Source: Flavobacteriaceae bacterium (GTDB lineage: Bacteria; Bacteroidota; Bacteroidia; Flavobacteriales; Flavobacteriaceae). From it: a stretch of 38,498 nt of DNA. The DNA lies in contig JAAZVY010000013.1 of the NCBI GenBank assembly GCA_018623195.1, forward strand, positions 1-38,498, given 5' to 3'. Made by a program: the position numbers and the translations under genes. This document shows positions 6,337-14,176 of the stretch, piece after piece; position 1 is the stretch's first letter, and each line of letters starts with the position of its first letter. Under the pieces are notes generated by a model. The model was not told the DNA's origin and searched no databases. It saw only the letters and a program-made list of their open reading frames with translations.

Positions 6337-6372
6337 ATAAAAAAAGGCCACCCATTGGGTGGCCTTTGTATT
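6337..6372. terminator. Bidirectional terminator between exchanger and glnA
   Basis: Nine-base stem AGGCCACCC (6345-6353) / GGGTGGCCT (6357-6365) with a 3-base loop. On the minus strand it is followed by seven T, a strong terminator for glnA; on the plus strand the T-run is short, so it is weaker for the exchanger gene. Confidence 0.85.
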
Positions 6373-6388
6373 TGTGTTAAACTGAGGT

Positions 6389-7399
6389 TTAGACACCTGC
6401 AGATTTAACGGTTTTAATGATGATTCCTGCTACTTCATATGGGTTAGCATTCGACGCCGGACGACGATCTTCTAACCATCCTTTCCAACCGTTTTCAACA
6501 GTTGCGATTGGAATACGGATTGAAGCTCCACGGTCAGAAACTCCATAAGAGAACTCATCGATAGATTGAGTTTCGTGAAGTCCTGTAAGACGTTGGTTAT
6601 TGAATGCACCATATACGTTAATGTGATCCTTAGCAACTGGACGGAAAGCCTCACAAATTTTCTCGTAAGTCTCGCGGTTTCCAGCAGTTCTAAGTGCTGT
6701 ATTTGAGAAGTTAGCGTGCATACCAGAACCGTTCCAGTCCCCTTTGATTGGTTTCGGGTGAAGTTCGATGTAGTATCCGTATTTCTCAGTAATCCTATTT
6801 AATAAATAACGAGCTACCCAAATTTGATCACCAGCCTCTTTGGCTCCTTTAGCGAAAATTTGGAATTCCCATTGACCTGGCGCTACCTCTTGGTTGATAC
6901 CTTCTACGTTAAGACCCGCCTCTAAACAAATGTCAAGGTGCTCTTCAACGAAGTCACGACCCCAAGTGTAACGACCACCTACTGAACAGTAGTATTGACC
7001 TTGTGGACCAGGGAAACCTCCTCTTGGGAAACCAAGCGGTAAGTCTGTTTCTGTATCCATTAAGAAATATTCTTGCTCGAAACCGAACCAGAAGTCGTTA
7101 TCATCGTCATCGATGGTTGCTCTGTGGTTTGATACGTGAGCCGTACCGTCTGAGTTAAGAACTTCACACATGACTAAGAACCCGTTCAAACGATCCGGAT
7201 CTGGGTAGATATTCACTGGCTTAAGAAGACAGTCAGAAGATCCACCTTCTGCTTGTAGTGTTGAGCTACCGTCAAAAGACCAGATTGGACAACTTTCTAA
7301 TTTACCATCGAAGTTTGAAACTACTTTAGTCTTACTTCTCAGTTCTTGTGTTGGAGTATAACCATCAAGCCAGATATACTCAAGTTTCGCTTTGTTCAT
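6389..7399 (-). CDS. glnA: Glutamine synthetase, GSII type
   Basis: Makes glutamine from glutamate, ammonia and ATP in the cytosol. At 336 residues it is of the short, eukaryote-like GSII class rather than the roughly 470-residue GSI or 730-residue GSIII. Landmarks are WSFDGSST (40-47), the metal-binding FGFEQEY (105-111), NVEGINQEVAPGQWEFQ (164-180), the ATP/glutamate motif GDWNGSGMHANFS (220-232), RLTGLHET (270-277), RGASIRIP (290-297) and LEDRRPASNANPY (309-321). The adenylylation tyrosine region of GSI is absent, so control by GlnE is not expected. It is monocistronic, with a terminator right after it. The glnK-amtB genes lie 7 kb away. Confidence 0.96.
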   Translation of the reverse strand: MNKAKLEYIWLDGYTPTQELRSKTKVVSNFDGKLESCPIWSFDGSSTLQAEGGSSDCLLKPVNIYPDPDRLNGFLVMCEVLNSDGTAHVSNHRATIDDDDNDFWFGFEQEYFLMDTETDLPLGFPRGGFPGPQGQYYCSVGGRYTWGRDFVEEHLDICLEAGLNVEGINQEVAPGQWEFQIFAKGAKEAGDQIWVARYLLNRITEKYGYYIELHPKPIKGDWNGSGMHANFSNTALRTAGNRETYEKICEAFRPVAKDHINVYGAFNNQRLTGLHETQSIDEFSYGVSDRGASIRIPIATVENGWKGWLEDRRPASNANPYEVAGIIIKTVKSAGV

Positions 7400-7433
7400 G
7401 ATGTAATTGAATCGGATTTAGTTCATTAAAGCC

Positions 7434-7441
7434 CAAATGTA
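7434..7441 (-). promoter_or_regulatory. Putative minus-7 box of glnA
   Basis: The minus strand reads TACATTTG here, matching TAnnTTTG, 34 bases before the glnA start. No matching TTG lies 17-23 bases further upstream, so a second factor may be needed or the call may be wrong. No clear sigma-54 GG-N10-GC element was seen. Confidence 0.35.
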
Positions 7442-7569
7442 ATTGAATTCTTGCCGGATTCTATTTCTTAACCTCATAGTTATCAAATAATTATAAACTT
7501 GTTAAAAAACTGCATCCATTTTGTGTAAATGTGCATTTAAGTGGGGCTCTATTTGTTAAACATTAGTTC

Positions 7570-7577
7570 TATTTTTG
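7570..7577 (+). promoter_or_regulatory. Putative minus-7 box of purM
   Basis: TATTTTTG lies 16 bases before the purM ATG. A TTTG occurs only 14 bases upstream (7552-7555), too close for the usual 19-base spacing, so the minus-33 part is weak. Confidence 0.35.
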
Positions 7578-7593
7578 CCTCAAATACCTATTC

Positions 7594-8775
7594 ATGAGTT
7601 CGAATTCTTCAAAACGATACGATCAGCGAGGGGTTTCTGCTACCAAAGACGAAGTTCATAAAGCGATCCAAAACATAGATAAAGGATTGTTTCCCAAGGC
7701 CTTTTGTAAAATCGTCCCTGATTATTTAACAGGGAGTGAGGACCATTGTATCGTGATGCATGCCGATGGTGCTGGAACAAAATCCTCATTGGCTTATGCT
7801 TATTGGAAAGAAACTAGGGATTTATCGGTTTGGAAAGGGATTGCTCAGGATGCTCTGGTAATGAATTTGGATGATTTGATTTGTGTAGGTGCTACAGAAT
7901 CGATTTTGCTGTCTTCTACGATTGGTCGAAACAAGAATTTAATTCCAGGTGAAGTGATTGGTGCGATCATCAATGGTACTGAGGAATTAGTTCGCCAATT
8001 AGCCGATTATGGAGTTCAGATTCATACCACAGGCGGTGAAACTGCTGATGTGGGTGATTTGGTTCGAACCTTAATTGTTGATTCTACCGTGACTGCACGA
8101 ATGCGAAGAGATGAGGTAATCGACAACGCAAATATTAAGCCGGGAAATGTAATTGTAGGTTTTGAATCGTATGGTCAGGCTACCTATGAAGATACATACA
8201 ATGGGGGTATGGGAAGTAACGGATTGACTTCTGCTAGGCACGATGTATTCTCTAAGGCAATTGCTGAAAAATACCCTGAAACGTATGACCCATCGGTACC
8301 GAGCGACTTGGTTTACAGTGGAAGTGTCGGTCTTACTGATGTCGTAGAGGGTAGTCCTCTAGACGCGGGTAAGTTAGTGCTGTCTCCAACGAGAACCTAT
8401 GCGCCGCTGATGAGGAAAATTTTTGAAACTATTGATCGCAAGAAGATTGATGGGCTAGTTCATTGCAGTGGTGGAGCCCAAACTAAGGTGCTGCATTTTG
8501 TCGATGAAATTCATGTGATAAAGGATGATCTATTTGAAATTCCTCCGCTATTTAAATTGATCCAGAAGGAATCGAACACAGACTGGAAGGAGATGTATCA
8601 AGTATTTAACTCAGGTCATCGCCTTGAAGCCTATACGGATGAGAAAACCGCAGCGGAGATGATTCGTATATCCGAGAGCTTCAATATCCGAGCTAAAGTG
8701 ATCGGAAGGGTAGAGGCTTCTACCCAAAAGAAGTTGACCATAAGAAGTGAGTTTGGGCAGTTTGAATACGCCTAA
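7594..8775 (+). CDS. purM: Phosphoribosylformylglycinamidine cyclo-ligase (AIR synthase)
   Basis: Fifth step of purine synthesis: ATP-dependent closure of FGAM to aminoimidazole ribonucleotide. The protein has 393 residues, longer than the roughly 345 of E. coli PurM, as I recall for Bacteroidota versions. Motifs are HADGAGTKS (56-64), MNLDDLICVGA (90-100), a nucleotide-loop motif TTGGETADVGDLV (145-157) in place of the usual GGETAEMPG, and GLVHCSGGAQTK in the C-terminal half, where the standard family has GLAHITGGG. These departures mark it as the divergent Bacteroidota clade, not as a broken gene. The ATG at 7594 is the first in frame. prfA follows after 55 bases. Confidence 0.92.
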   Translation: MSSNSSKRYDQRGVSATKDEVHKAIQNIDKGLFPKAFCKIVPDYLTGSEDHCIVMHADGAGTKSSLAYAYWKETRDLSVWKGIAQDALVMNLDDLICVGATESILLSSTIGRNKNLIPGEVIGAIINGTEELVRQLADYGVQIHTTGGETADVGDLVRTLIVDSTVTARMRRDEVIDNANIKPGNVIVGFESYGQATYEDTYNGGMGSNGLTSARHDVFSKAIAEKYPETYDPSVPSDLVYSGSVGLTDVVEGSPLDAGKLVLSPTRTYAPLMRKIFETIDRKKIDGLVHCSGGAQTKVLHFVDEIHVIKDDLFEIPPLFKLIQKESNTDWKEMYQVFNSGHRLEAYTDEKTAAEMIRISESFNIRAKVIGRVEASTQKKLTIRSEFGQFEYA

Positions 8776-8803
8776 ATCTTAAATTCTATCTGCTCAAATA
8801 GCC

Positions 8804-8811
8804 TATATTTG
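8804..8811 (+). promoter_or_regulatory. Putative minus-7 box of prfA
   Basis: TATATTTG matches the consensus exactly and lies 19 bases before the chosen prfA ATG at 8831. The TTG at 8816 would fall at or before the transcription start, which argues against it as start codon. No clear minus-33 element. Confidence 0.45.
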
Positions 8812-8830
8812 AGTCTTGCAAAGCGCACCT

Positions 8831-9907
8831 ATGATTGATAAATTAAATATCATTAAACAACGTTATGATGAGGTTTCTGACCTGATCATTCAACCCGACG
8901 TGATTGCTGATCAGAAGCGATATGTCAATTTAAATAAGGAATACACCAATTTGCGTCCGATCGTTGAGAAGCGACAGCAATACTTGACCTTACTAGCGAA
9001 TCTTGAAGAAGCTGAGGAAATTATATCAGCTGCCGAAGATGCAGAGATGGTTGAAATGGCTAAAATGCAATTGGATGAGGCTAAATCGGCCCTCCCTCCG
9101 CTAGAAGAGGAAATAAAGTTTCTACTCATCCCGAAAGATCCTGAGGATGCGAAAGATGTAGTTATGGAAATTCGCGCCGGTACTGGAGGAGATGAGGCTA
9201 GTATATTTGCTGGTGACCTTTATCGAATGTACGCGAAGTATTGTGAGAGCAAAGGTTGGAAGACCAATGTGATTGACCTTAATGAAGGTACCGCTGGTGG
9301 TTTTAAAGAGATCCACTTTGAGGTGACAGGAAATAACGTTTATGGTACGCTAAAATTTGAGGCTGGTGTGCATCGAGTTCAACGCGTTCCGCAAACCGAG
9401 ACCCAAGGAAGGGTGCACACTAGTGCCGCAACGGTTATGATTATTCCTGAGGCGGAGGATTTTGATGTTCAAATCGATCCGAAAGATGTAAGAATCGACT
9501 TCTTCTGTTCTTCAGGCCCTGGAGGGCAATCGGTGAATACCACTTATTCTGCGGTTCGATTAACCCACATACCCACGGGACTTGTTGCTCAATGTCAGGA
9601 TCAAAAATCTCAGCACAAGAACAAAGAAAAGGCCTTCAAGGTATTAAGATCTCGGCTCTATGATTTAGAGCTTGCCAAGCGTCAAGAAGAAGACGCGGCT
9701 AAGCGTAATTCACAGGTGAGCTCAGGGGATCGTTCTGCAAAGATTAGAACTTACAACTATCCTCAGGGTCGTGTAACAGATCACCGAATCGGCCTCACGC
9801 TTTATGATCTTCAAAACATCATAAATGGCGATATTCAACGTATTATCGATGAGCTTCAATTAGTTGAGAACACTGAGAAATTAAAAGAGGCATCTGAGTC
9901 TTTCTAA
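8831..9907 (+). CDS. prfA: Peptide chain release factor 1
   Basis: Releases finished peptides at UAA and UAG codons. From the ATG at 8831 the protein has 358 residues and starts [10 protein letters not shown], the normal RF1 start; an in-frame TTG at 8816 would add five residues but overlaps the promoter region. GGQ (231-233), in a [12 protein letters not shown] context, is the hydrolysis motif. The codon-reading tripeptide is P187-Q188-T189, the RF1 P-x-T form and not the RF2 S-P-F. The C-terminal part has [13 protein letters not shown]. It lies one base ahead of pyrF; prfA-pyrF is a common Bacteroidota pair. Confidence 0.97.
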   Translation: MIDKLNIIKQRYDEVSDLIIQPDVIADQKRYVNLNKEYTNLRPIVEKRQQYLTLLANLEEAEEIISAAEDAEMVEMAKMQLDEAKSALPPLEEEIKFLLIPKDPEDAKDVVMEIRAGTGGDEASIFAGDLYRMYAKYCESKGWKTNVIDLNEGTAGGFKEIHFEVTGNNVYGTLKFEAGVHRVQRVPQTETQGRVHTSAATVMIIPEAEDFDVQIDPKDVRIDFFCSSGPGGQSVNTTYSAVRLTHIPTGLVAQCQDQKSQHKNKEKAFKVLRSRLYDLELAKRQEEDAAKRNSQVSSGDRSAKIRTYNYPQGRVTDHRIGLTLYDLQNIINGDIQRIIDELQLVENTEKLKEASESF

Positions 9908-9908
9908 T

Positions 9909-10724
9909 ATGAAAATTGACAGTCTAGTAGCGCAAATACAAGAGAAGCAAAGTTTTCTATGTGTCGGATTAGATACCGATCTCGAAAAGATTCCGGTACA
10001 TTTAAGAGATGCTGAAGACCCTTTGTTTGAATTCAACAAAGCAATCATTGATGCGACTGCGGATTACTGCGTGGCTTACAAACCTAATCTTGCCTTTTAC
10101 GAGGCCTATGGAGTTAAGGGCTGGAGATCGCTTGAAAGAACGATTGCTTATCTAAACGAAAGCTATCCGAATCATTTTACCATCGCTGATGCTAAACGCG
10201 GCGATATCGGAAATACAGCCGAGCGTTATGCTGAAGCTTTCTATAATAAGCTTGGATTCGATTCAGTTACGCTTTCTCCTTACATGGGAAGCGATGCTAT
10301 TGAGCCGTTTTTGAAGCAAGAAGAAAAGTATCCCATTGTTCTTGCCTTAACCTCAAATAAAGGCGCTGAAGACTTTCAGTACCATGGAGCAGATAGTGCA
10401 ACACTCTTTGAACAAGTCATTAGAACTACTCAAAATTACAGCAACTCAGAACGAGTGATGTATGTGGTGGGGGCTACTAAAGCAGACCGATTAAAGGAAA
10501 TCAGAGGTTTAGCACCTGAAGCCTTTTTTCTAGTGCCTGGAGTAGGTGCTCAAGGAGGTGATCTAAAGGCAGTTTACGATAATGGTAAAAACGATTCGGT
10601 CGGATTACTTGTCAATTCTTCCCGTGGTATTATTTATGCAAGTTCTGGACAAGATTTTGCAGAGGCTGCCGCAAAATCTGCCAAAGAACTACAAGAGCAA
10701 ATGAAAAGTTTGCTAGATTCATAG
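9909..10724 (+). CDS. pyrF: Orotidine 5'-phosphate decarboxylase
   Basis: Last step of UMP synthesis, decarboxylation of OMP. With 271 residues it belongs to the longer type 2 OMP decarboxylases. The catalytic Lys-Asp network is DAKRGD (94-99) within IADAKRGDIGNTA. VGLDTD (19-24), YKPN (57-60) and the phosphate-side GVGAQGGD and NSSRGI near the C-terminus complete the site. There is a 1-base gap after prfA and a 2-base gap to the hydrolase gene, so the three are probably one transcript. pyrD is 21 kb away and other pyr genes are not in the window. Confidence 0.96.
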   Translation: MKIDSLVAQIQEKQSFLCVGLDTDLEKIPVHLRDAEDPLFEFNKAIIDATADYCVAYKPNLAFYEAYGVKGWRSLERTIAYLNESYPNHFTIADAKRGDIGNTAERYAEAFYNKLGFDSVTLSPYMGSDAIEPFLKQEEKYPIVLALTSNKGAEDFQYHGADSATLFEQVIRTTQNYSNSERVMYVVGATKADRLKEIRGLAPEAFFLVPGVGAQGGDLKAVYDNGKNDSVGLLVNSSRGIIYASSGQDFAEAAAKSAKELQEQMKSLLDS

Positions 10725-10726
10725 TC

Positions 10727-11509
10727 ATGTTACATTACACTACCTACACCGAGGCTGATAGTGATCAGTGGGTAACCTTCGTTCATGGGGCGGGAGGTAG
10801 TTCGACGATTTGGTTTCGTCAGATTAGAGATTTTAAAAAGCATTTTAATGTTCTTCTACTAGATCTCAGAGGTCATGGTAATTCGAAATCGACCCTAGTT
10901 AAGGCCTTACAACGTTATACCTTTGATTCTGTCACTGATGATATTATTGAAGTTTTAGATCATTTAGGTATTCAAAAATCGCACTTTATAGGGATTTCAT
11001 TAGGGACCATTCTTATACGAAATATCGAGGATCGATACCCAAATCGCATACACGCGATGGTCTTAGGTGGTGCCATTGTAAAATTGGATTTTAGATCTCA
11101 ATTACTGATGAAGCTAGGGAATTGGTTTAAATCGATGATTCCTTATCTGTGGTTGTATCGATTCTTTGCCTTTATCATTATGCCCAATAAAAATCACAAA
11201 GAGTCTAGAAACCTTTTTGTTCGAGAGGCCAAGAAGTTATATCAGAAGGAATTCTTGAGATGGTTTAAACTAACGGCAGATCTCAACCCACTTCTACGTT
11301 TTTATCGCGAAACTCGTTCTATGGTGCCAACCCTCTATTTAATGGGTGAAGAGGATTATTTATTCCTCCCTCCGATAAGAGAATTAGTAGGTGCTAACCC
11401 ATTAGCCGATCTTTTCGTAGTTGAAAAATGTGGTCATGTTGTCAATGTTGAAAGACCACAGACTTTTAACGAAAAGGCACTCGAGTTTTTAAAAGGACTT
11501 TCTAGTTAA
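10727..11509 (+). CDS. Alpha/beta hydrolase
   Basis: A 260-residue alpha/beta-hydrolase-fold enzyme without signal peptide, so cytosolic. The likely catalytic triad is Ser91 in GISLG, Asp210 in GEEDYLF and His237 in CGHVVNVERP. HGAGGSS (20-26) forms the oxyanion hole and DLRGHGNS (46-53) is the usual second-strand motif. A basic and aromatic lid (about 130-185) is the variable region that would set substrate choice, which cannot be read from sequence. It may be an esterase or thioesterase. It is tightly packed behind pyrF, and its last 8 bases overlap the convergent orphan gene. Confidence 0.88.
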   Translation: MLHYTTYTEADSDQWVTFVHGAGGSSTIWFRQIRDFKKHFNVLLLDLRGHGNSKSTLVKALQRYTFDSVTDDIIEVLDHLGIQKSHFIGISLGTILIRNIEDRYPNRIHAMVLGGAIVKLDFRSQLLMKLGNWFKSMIPYLWLYRFFAFIIMPNKNHKESRNLFVREAKKLYQKEFLRWFKLTADLNPLLRFYRETRSMVPTLYLMGEEDYLFLPPIRELVGANPLADLFVVEKCGHVVNVERPQTFNEKALEFLKGLSS

Positions 11510-11876
11510 TAAGGCTACTCCACCTTTTGTGATTCATTGAAAGATACCGTTGGTATTTTCTTAGTTCGTCTAGAATTGTTTTGGTGTAATCACTAGGTAG
11601 GCTAGAGTCATATTCTAATCCTTTTAGGTAATACTGCAGATTTCTAACTAAAATCAAGGCAAACTGAACAATTTTACCTTGCCCATGAAAACTTAGGTCT
11701 TTTGAAAGTGCATGGTGTATACTAGATTTCAACAGAATACTATCACTAATTAAATGATTCGAAAGCTCTAAACTAAATGACTTTAGTTGAGGTTGGCACG
11801 CAGAAGCCTGACTCACTTTTTCGGTGAGATCGCAAATCGTTAGGGTTCGCTGATATAAGGTTCTCGATGCTAACAT
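11502..11876 (-). CDS. Hypothetical helical protein (124 aa)
   Basis: I do not recognise it. The 124 residues look entirely alpha-helical, with four amphipathic segments (about 5-27, 30-58, 68-90, 95-118), which suggests a four-helix bundle. There is no signal peptide or membrane helix. Two cysteines (15, 27) are not in a motif. The gene runs convergent to the hydrolase with an 8-base overlap and is divergent from the Lrp-type regulator, 113 bases away. That geometry would suit a target or partner of the regulator, but nothing else supports it. Confidence 0.6.
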   Translation of the reverse strand: MLASRTLYQRTLTICDLTEKVSQASACQPQLKSFSLELSNHLISDSILLKSSIHHALSKDLSFHGQGKIVQFALILVRNLQYYLKGLEYDSSLPSDYTKTILDELRKYQRYLSMNHKRWSSLIN

Positions 11877-11970
11877 GCCCTACGAAATTACTTCACTCTT
11901 TGGGGTAACGGATATATATTATAAGGTGATATTGTATAATAACTAATATAAATAAGGTATTTTAGTTAAA

Positions 11971-11978
11971 TAATTTTG
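11971..11978 (+). promoter_or_regulatory. Putative minus-7 box of the Lrp-type gene
   Basis: TAATTTTG lies 11 bases before the ATG at 11990, in a very AT-rich stretch (11920-11989). The short distance would give a leader of only a few bases. No minus-33 match at the usual distance. Confidence 0.3.
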
Positions 11979-11989
11979 TTTTATAAACT

Positions 11990-12442
11990 ATGGATCGATT
12001 AGATAAAATTGATTGGCAGATTTTGAAACAGCTTCAGCAAAATGCGAAGACTCCACAGTCTGCAATCGCAAAGGTGGTGGGTCTCAGTGCTCCTGCAATA
12101 GCAGACCGAATTAGACGTTTAGAAGATCGAGGTATTATTCAAGGTTATCAACTCGCTATCGACTCTGAGCCTCTCGGTTATCAATTACATGCCATCATTC
12201 ACCTTCGTGCCTTTGTGGGAATGCTTAAGCCATTTCTTGAAAAAGTCAAATCTTTAAAAGAGGTGCGCAATTGTTATCGAGTAACCGGGAATGAGAATAT
12301 CATCATGGAGGTTGTATTGCGTGACCAAAGGCACCTAGAAAAGCTAATTGATTTATTAATTTCGTACGGTGAAACTAGAACACATATTGTTCTATCTCAA
12401 GTGATTAAAAATGCTCCGATACAGCGTCCACATTTTAACTAA
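11990..12442 (+). CDS. Lrp/AsnC-family transcriptional regulator
   Basis: A 150-residue regulator of the feast/famine family. The N-terminal winged helix-turn-helix (about 5-50) has the family hallmarks DxxDxxIL (LDKIDWQILKQLQ) and the recognition helix region VGLSAPAIADRIRRLEDRGII. A RAM (ligand-sensing, oligomerising) domain follows at about 65-145, with YRVTGNENIIMEV as its core. Such proteins usually bind amino acids; the ligand here is unknown. The 3' end overlaps the next gene by 32 bases, so the DUF1684 lipoprotein may be translationally coupled to it. Likely autoregulated, by family precedent. Confidence 0.92.
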   Translation: MDRLDKIDWQILKQLQQNAKTPQSAIAKVVGLSAPAIADRIRRLEDRGIIQGYQLAIDSEPLGYQLHAIIHLRAFVGMLKPFLEKVKSLKEVRNCYRVTGNENIIMEVVLRDQRHLEKLIDLLISYGETRTHIVLSQVIKNAPIQRPHFN

Positions 12443-13070
12443 TCTGTTATTGCTGACCCTTTGGTTATCGATAGTTTCTTGTCAGGAAAAGCGATATCAT
12501 GCTGAGATAGCTCGTGTTAACCTAGATACCGTGCCTAAGCACCTAAAAACTGTTTATGAATGGCAACAAGACAAGAATGAATATTTCTTCGATCCCAATA
12601 CTTCACCGCTTCGACCAAAAGAAAAGAAAAGGTTTGACGGATTAGAGTTCTTTACACCAACCGATGAATATCAGGTGAAGGCTCTTTTTCGAGAGGTGTT
12701 AAAAAAGGATACCATTCCATTGAAAACCACCACTGGTTCAGTAACTAATGAAATCGTATATGGTAATTTGTATTTTGAGTTAAATGATCTTAATCATGTT
12801 TTACCGGTTTATCGTGAAGTTGATGCCTCAGACGATTATGTCTTTTTACCATTTACGGATGTAACGAATGGCGATCTTACCTACGGAGGAGGGCGTTATA
12901 TTGATCTTACCTACCCCTTAAAGGATTCTGTTTTGATTGATTTTAATAAGGCCTACAATCCTTACTGTGCTTACAACCCGAAATACTCCTGTCCGTTAGT
13001 ACCTAGTGCCAATCACCTGGATATCTCGGTTCTTGCTGGAGAGAAAAGTTTCGATCTTTTCAAGAAATAA
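12411..13070 (+). CDS. DUF1684 family lipoprotein
   Basis: A 219-residue protein with lipoprotein signal ending L-S-I-V-S-C (Cys24). The rest fits DUF1684, a family widespread in Bacteroidota: a beta-rich domain with GNLYFELN, then the conserved C-terminal stretch FNKAYNPYCAYNPKYSCP and VPSANHLDISVLAGEK. The two cysteines in Y-N-P-Y-C-A-Y and Y-S-C-P are typical of the family. Its activity is unknown. The ATG at 12411 lies inside the regulator gene in another frame (32-base overlap); no later Met gives a signal peptide, so this start is well supported. A terminator follows at once. Confidence 0.88.
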   Translation: MLRYSVHILTNLLLLTLWLSIVSCQEKRYHAEIARVNLDTVPKHLKTVYEWQQDKNEYFFDPNTSPLRPKEKKRFDGLEFFTPTDEYQVKALFREVLKKDTIPLKTTTGSVTNEIVYGNLYFELNDLNHVLPVYREVDASDDYVFLPFTDVTNGDLTYGGGRYIDLTYPLKDSVLIDFNKAYNPYCAYNPKYSCPLVPSANHLDISVLAGEKSFDLFKK

Positions 13071-13100
13071 AAAAGGAGGCTTTTTGGGCCTCCTTTTTTT
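13071..13100. terminator. Bidirectional terminator between DUF1684 gene and porin
   Basis: Ten-base arms AAAAGGAGGC (13071-13080) / GCCTCCTTTT (13088-13097) with a 7-base loop. T-runs lie on both sides, so it can end the plus-strand DUF1684 transcript and the minus-strand porin transcript. Confidence 0.88.
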
Positions 13101-13116
13101 CTGCTGTTTCGTTTAG

Positions 13117-14106
13117 TTAAAAGCTGTAAATGGCAGCTAAGACGAATGAAGACAGGCTATCTGTACTTCCGCTTTCGTTTGCGTAGAAGGCTTCAGAACC
13201 TTTATCTAATCTAAATTCTGGTTTGAATGTGAAGTTTCCACTTGAGTAACTTCCAGTTAAAGTTAGCGATGTGTTATCGAGCTCCCCGTCTCCGAGAATT
13301 CCTGCACCGTTATCTTGAAATAGTTCGCCGCGCAATCCTAAAGAGAAAGAATCAGATAGTCCAATCTGTGGATAGAGGGCAACACCTGAAAATTCAGCGC
13401 CGTCTGCTAATGATGCCTTTGAAGCGTTAATACCTAGGTAGAATCCTTCAGATAGATCGAACCCTCCGGTGTAGTCAATCTGTGTATAATCCTCTCCTGT
13501 GAGAAGGTTCAGGTATTGACCGTATAAGCCAAGTTGAGCTCCGAACATATACTTGTCAAACGCGTCTCCATTACCGGCACTATCAAAATTACCTTCGGTA
13601 TAGTCGGTTTGATTCATCACTCCAAGCATTAATGAAATATCATCACTGAGTGCTGCATCTAGTTTAAGACCCGTATGCGAGAAGGGGCCGTAAGAGAATA
13701 AATAAGAAGTAGAGTAGTTAAAATTAGCAGCTGGTGAAATTACTTCGTAGCCTAAGAAGGTGTTGAAGTTACCAAAGGTCAAGGTTACACTTTCGCTTAG
13801 ATTGTAATATACATAGAGCTGATTGACCATGTTTGAGGATCCAAAAGAATTGAAAACGGCTTCGGTACCTCTAGGACCCATGACTAAATCCGCTACAAAT
13901 CCGTGATCTTCTCCTTCATAAGCGAAAATGAGGTTGGCCATTCCCAATGAGAATCCGGGTAGATTAGCAAACGAGGTCCCTGGTGCATATTCGCTACTTC
14001 TGAAGTAGGTATCAACGGTTCCTGAAAGTGAGAAGGTTGGTTCAGTTTCTTGAGCTACAGCAATACCTAGTGTAGCCATAGCAAGGATTGTGAAAAGTTT
14101 TTTCAT
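13117..14106 (-). CDS. Outer membrane beta-barrel porin (OmpL/BBP2-like)
   Basis: A 329-residue outer-membrane protein. Signal peptide MKKLFTILAMATLGIAVAQ (1-19), then alternating hydrophobic/polar strands throughout (for example FSLSGTVDTYFRS, MVNQLYVYYNLSESVTLTFG, DSLSSFVLAAIYSF) and a terminal Phe, as expected for a BAM-assembled barrel. It resembles the putative beta-barrel porin-2 (bbp2) group. Its position after glnK-amtB suggests that it lets ammonium or small nitrogen compounds across the outer membrane (inference). A strong terminator separates it from amtB, and the 30-base gap behind that leaves little room for its own promoter, so it may be expressed by read-through. Confidence 0.85.
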   Translation of the reverse strand: MKKLFTILAMATLGIAVAQETEPTFSLSGTVDTYFRSSEYAPGTSFANLPGFSLGMANLIFAYEGEDHGFVADLVMGPRGTEAVFNSFGSSNMVNQLYVYYNLSESVTLTFGNFNTFLGYEVISPAANFNYSTSYLFSYGPFSHTGLKLDAALSDDISLMLGVMNQTDYTEGNFDSAGNGDAFDKYMFGAQLGLYGQYLNLLTGEDYTQIDYTGGFDLSEGFYLGINASKASLADGAEFSGVALYPQIGLSDSFSLGLRGELFQDNGAGILGDGELDNTSLTLTGSYSSGNFTFKPEFRLDKGSEAFYANESGSTDSLSSFVLAAIYSF

Positions 14107-14135
14107 GGTGTTCGAGTTTTGATGATGATTATTGT

Positions 14136-14173
14136 AAAAAAAATAAGGGGCGCTCGTTGTCCTGCGCCCCTTA
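14136..14173 (-). terminator. Terminator between amtB and porin
   Basis: On the minus strand, the stem TAAGGGGCGC / GCGCCCCTTA (plus-strand 14144-14153 and 14164-14173) has a 10-base loop and is followed by eight T. It begins four bases after the amtB stop. Strong by inspection; on the plus strand no T-run follows. Confidence 0.85.
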
Positions 14174-14176
14174 CTA

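Noticed and set aside
8816-8830. TTG start giving prfA five extra residues
   Set aside because: The TTG sits at the expected transcription start just after a minus-7 box, and the ATG at 8831 gives the normal RF1 N-terminus.
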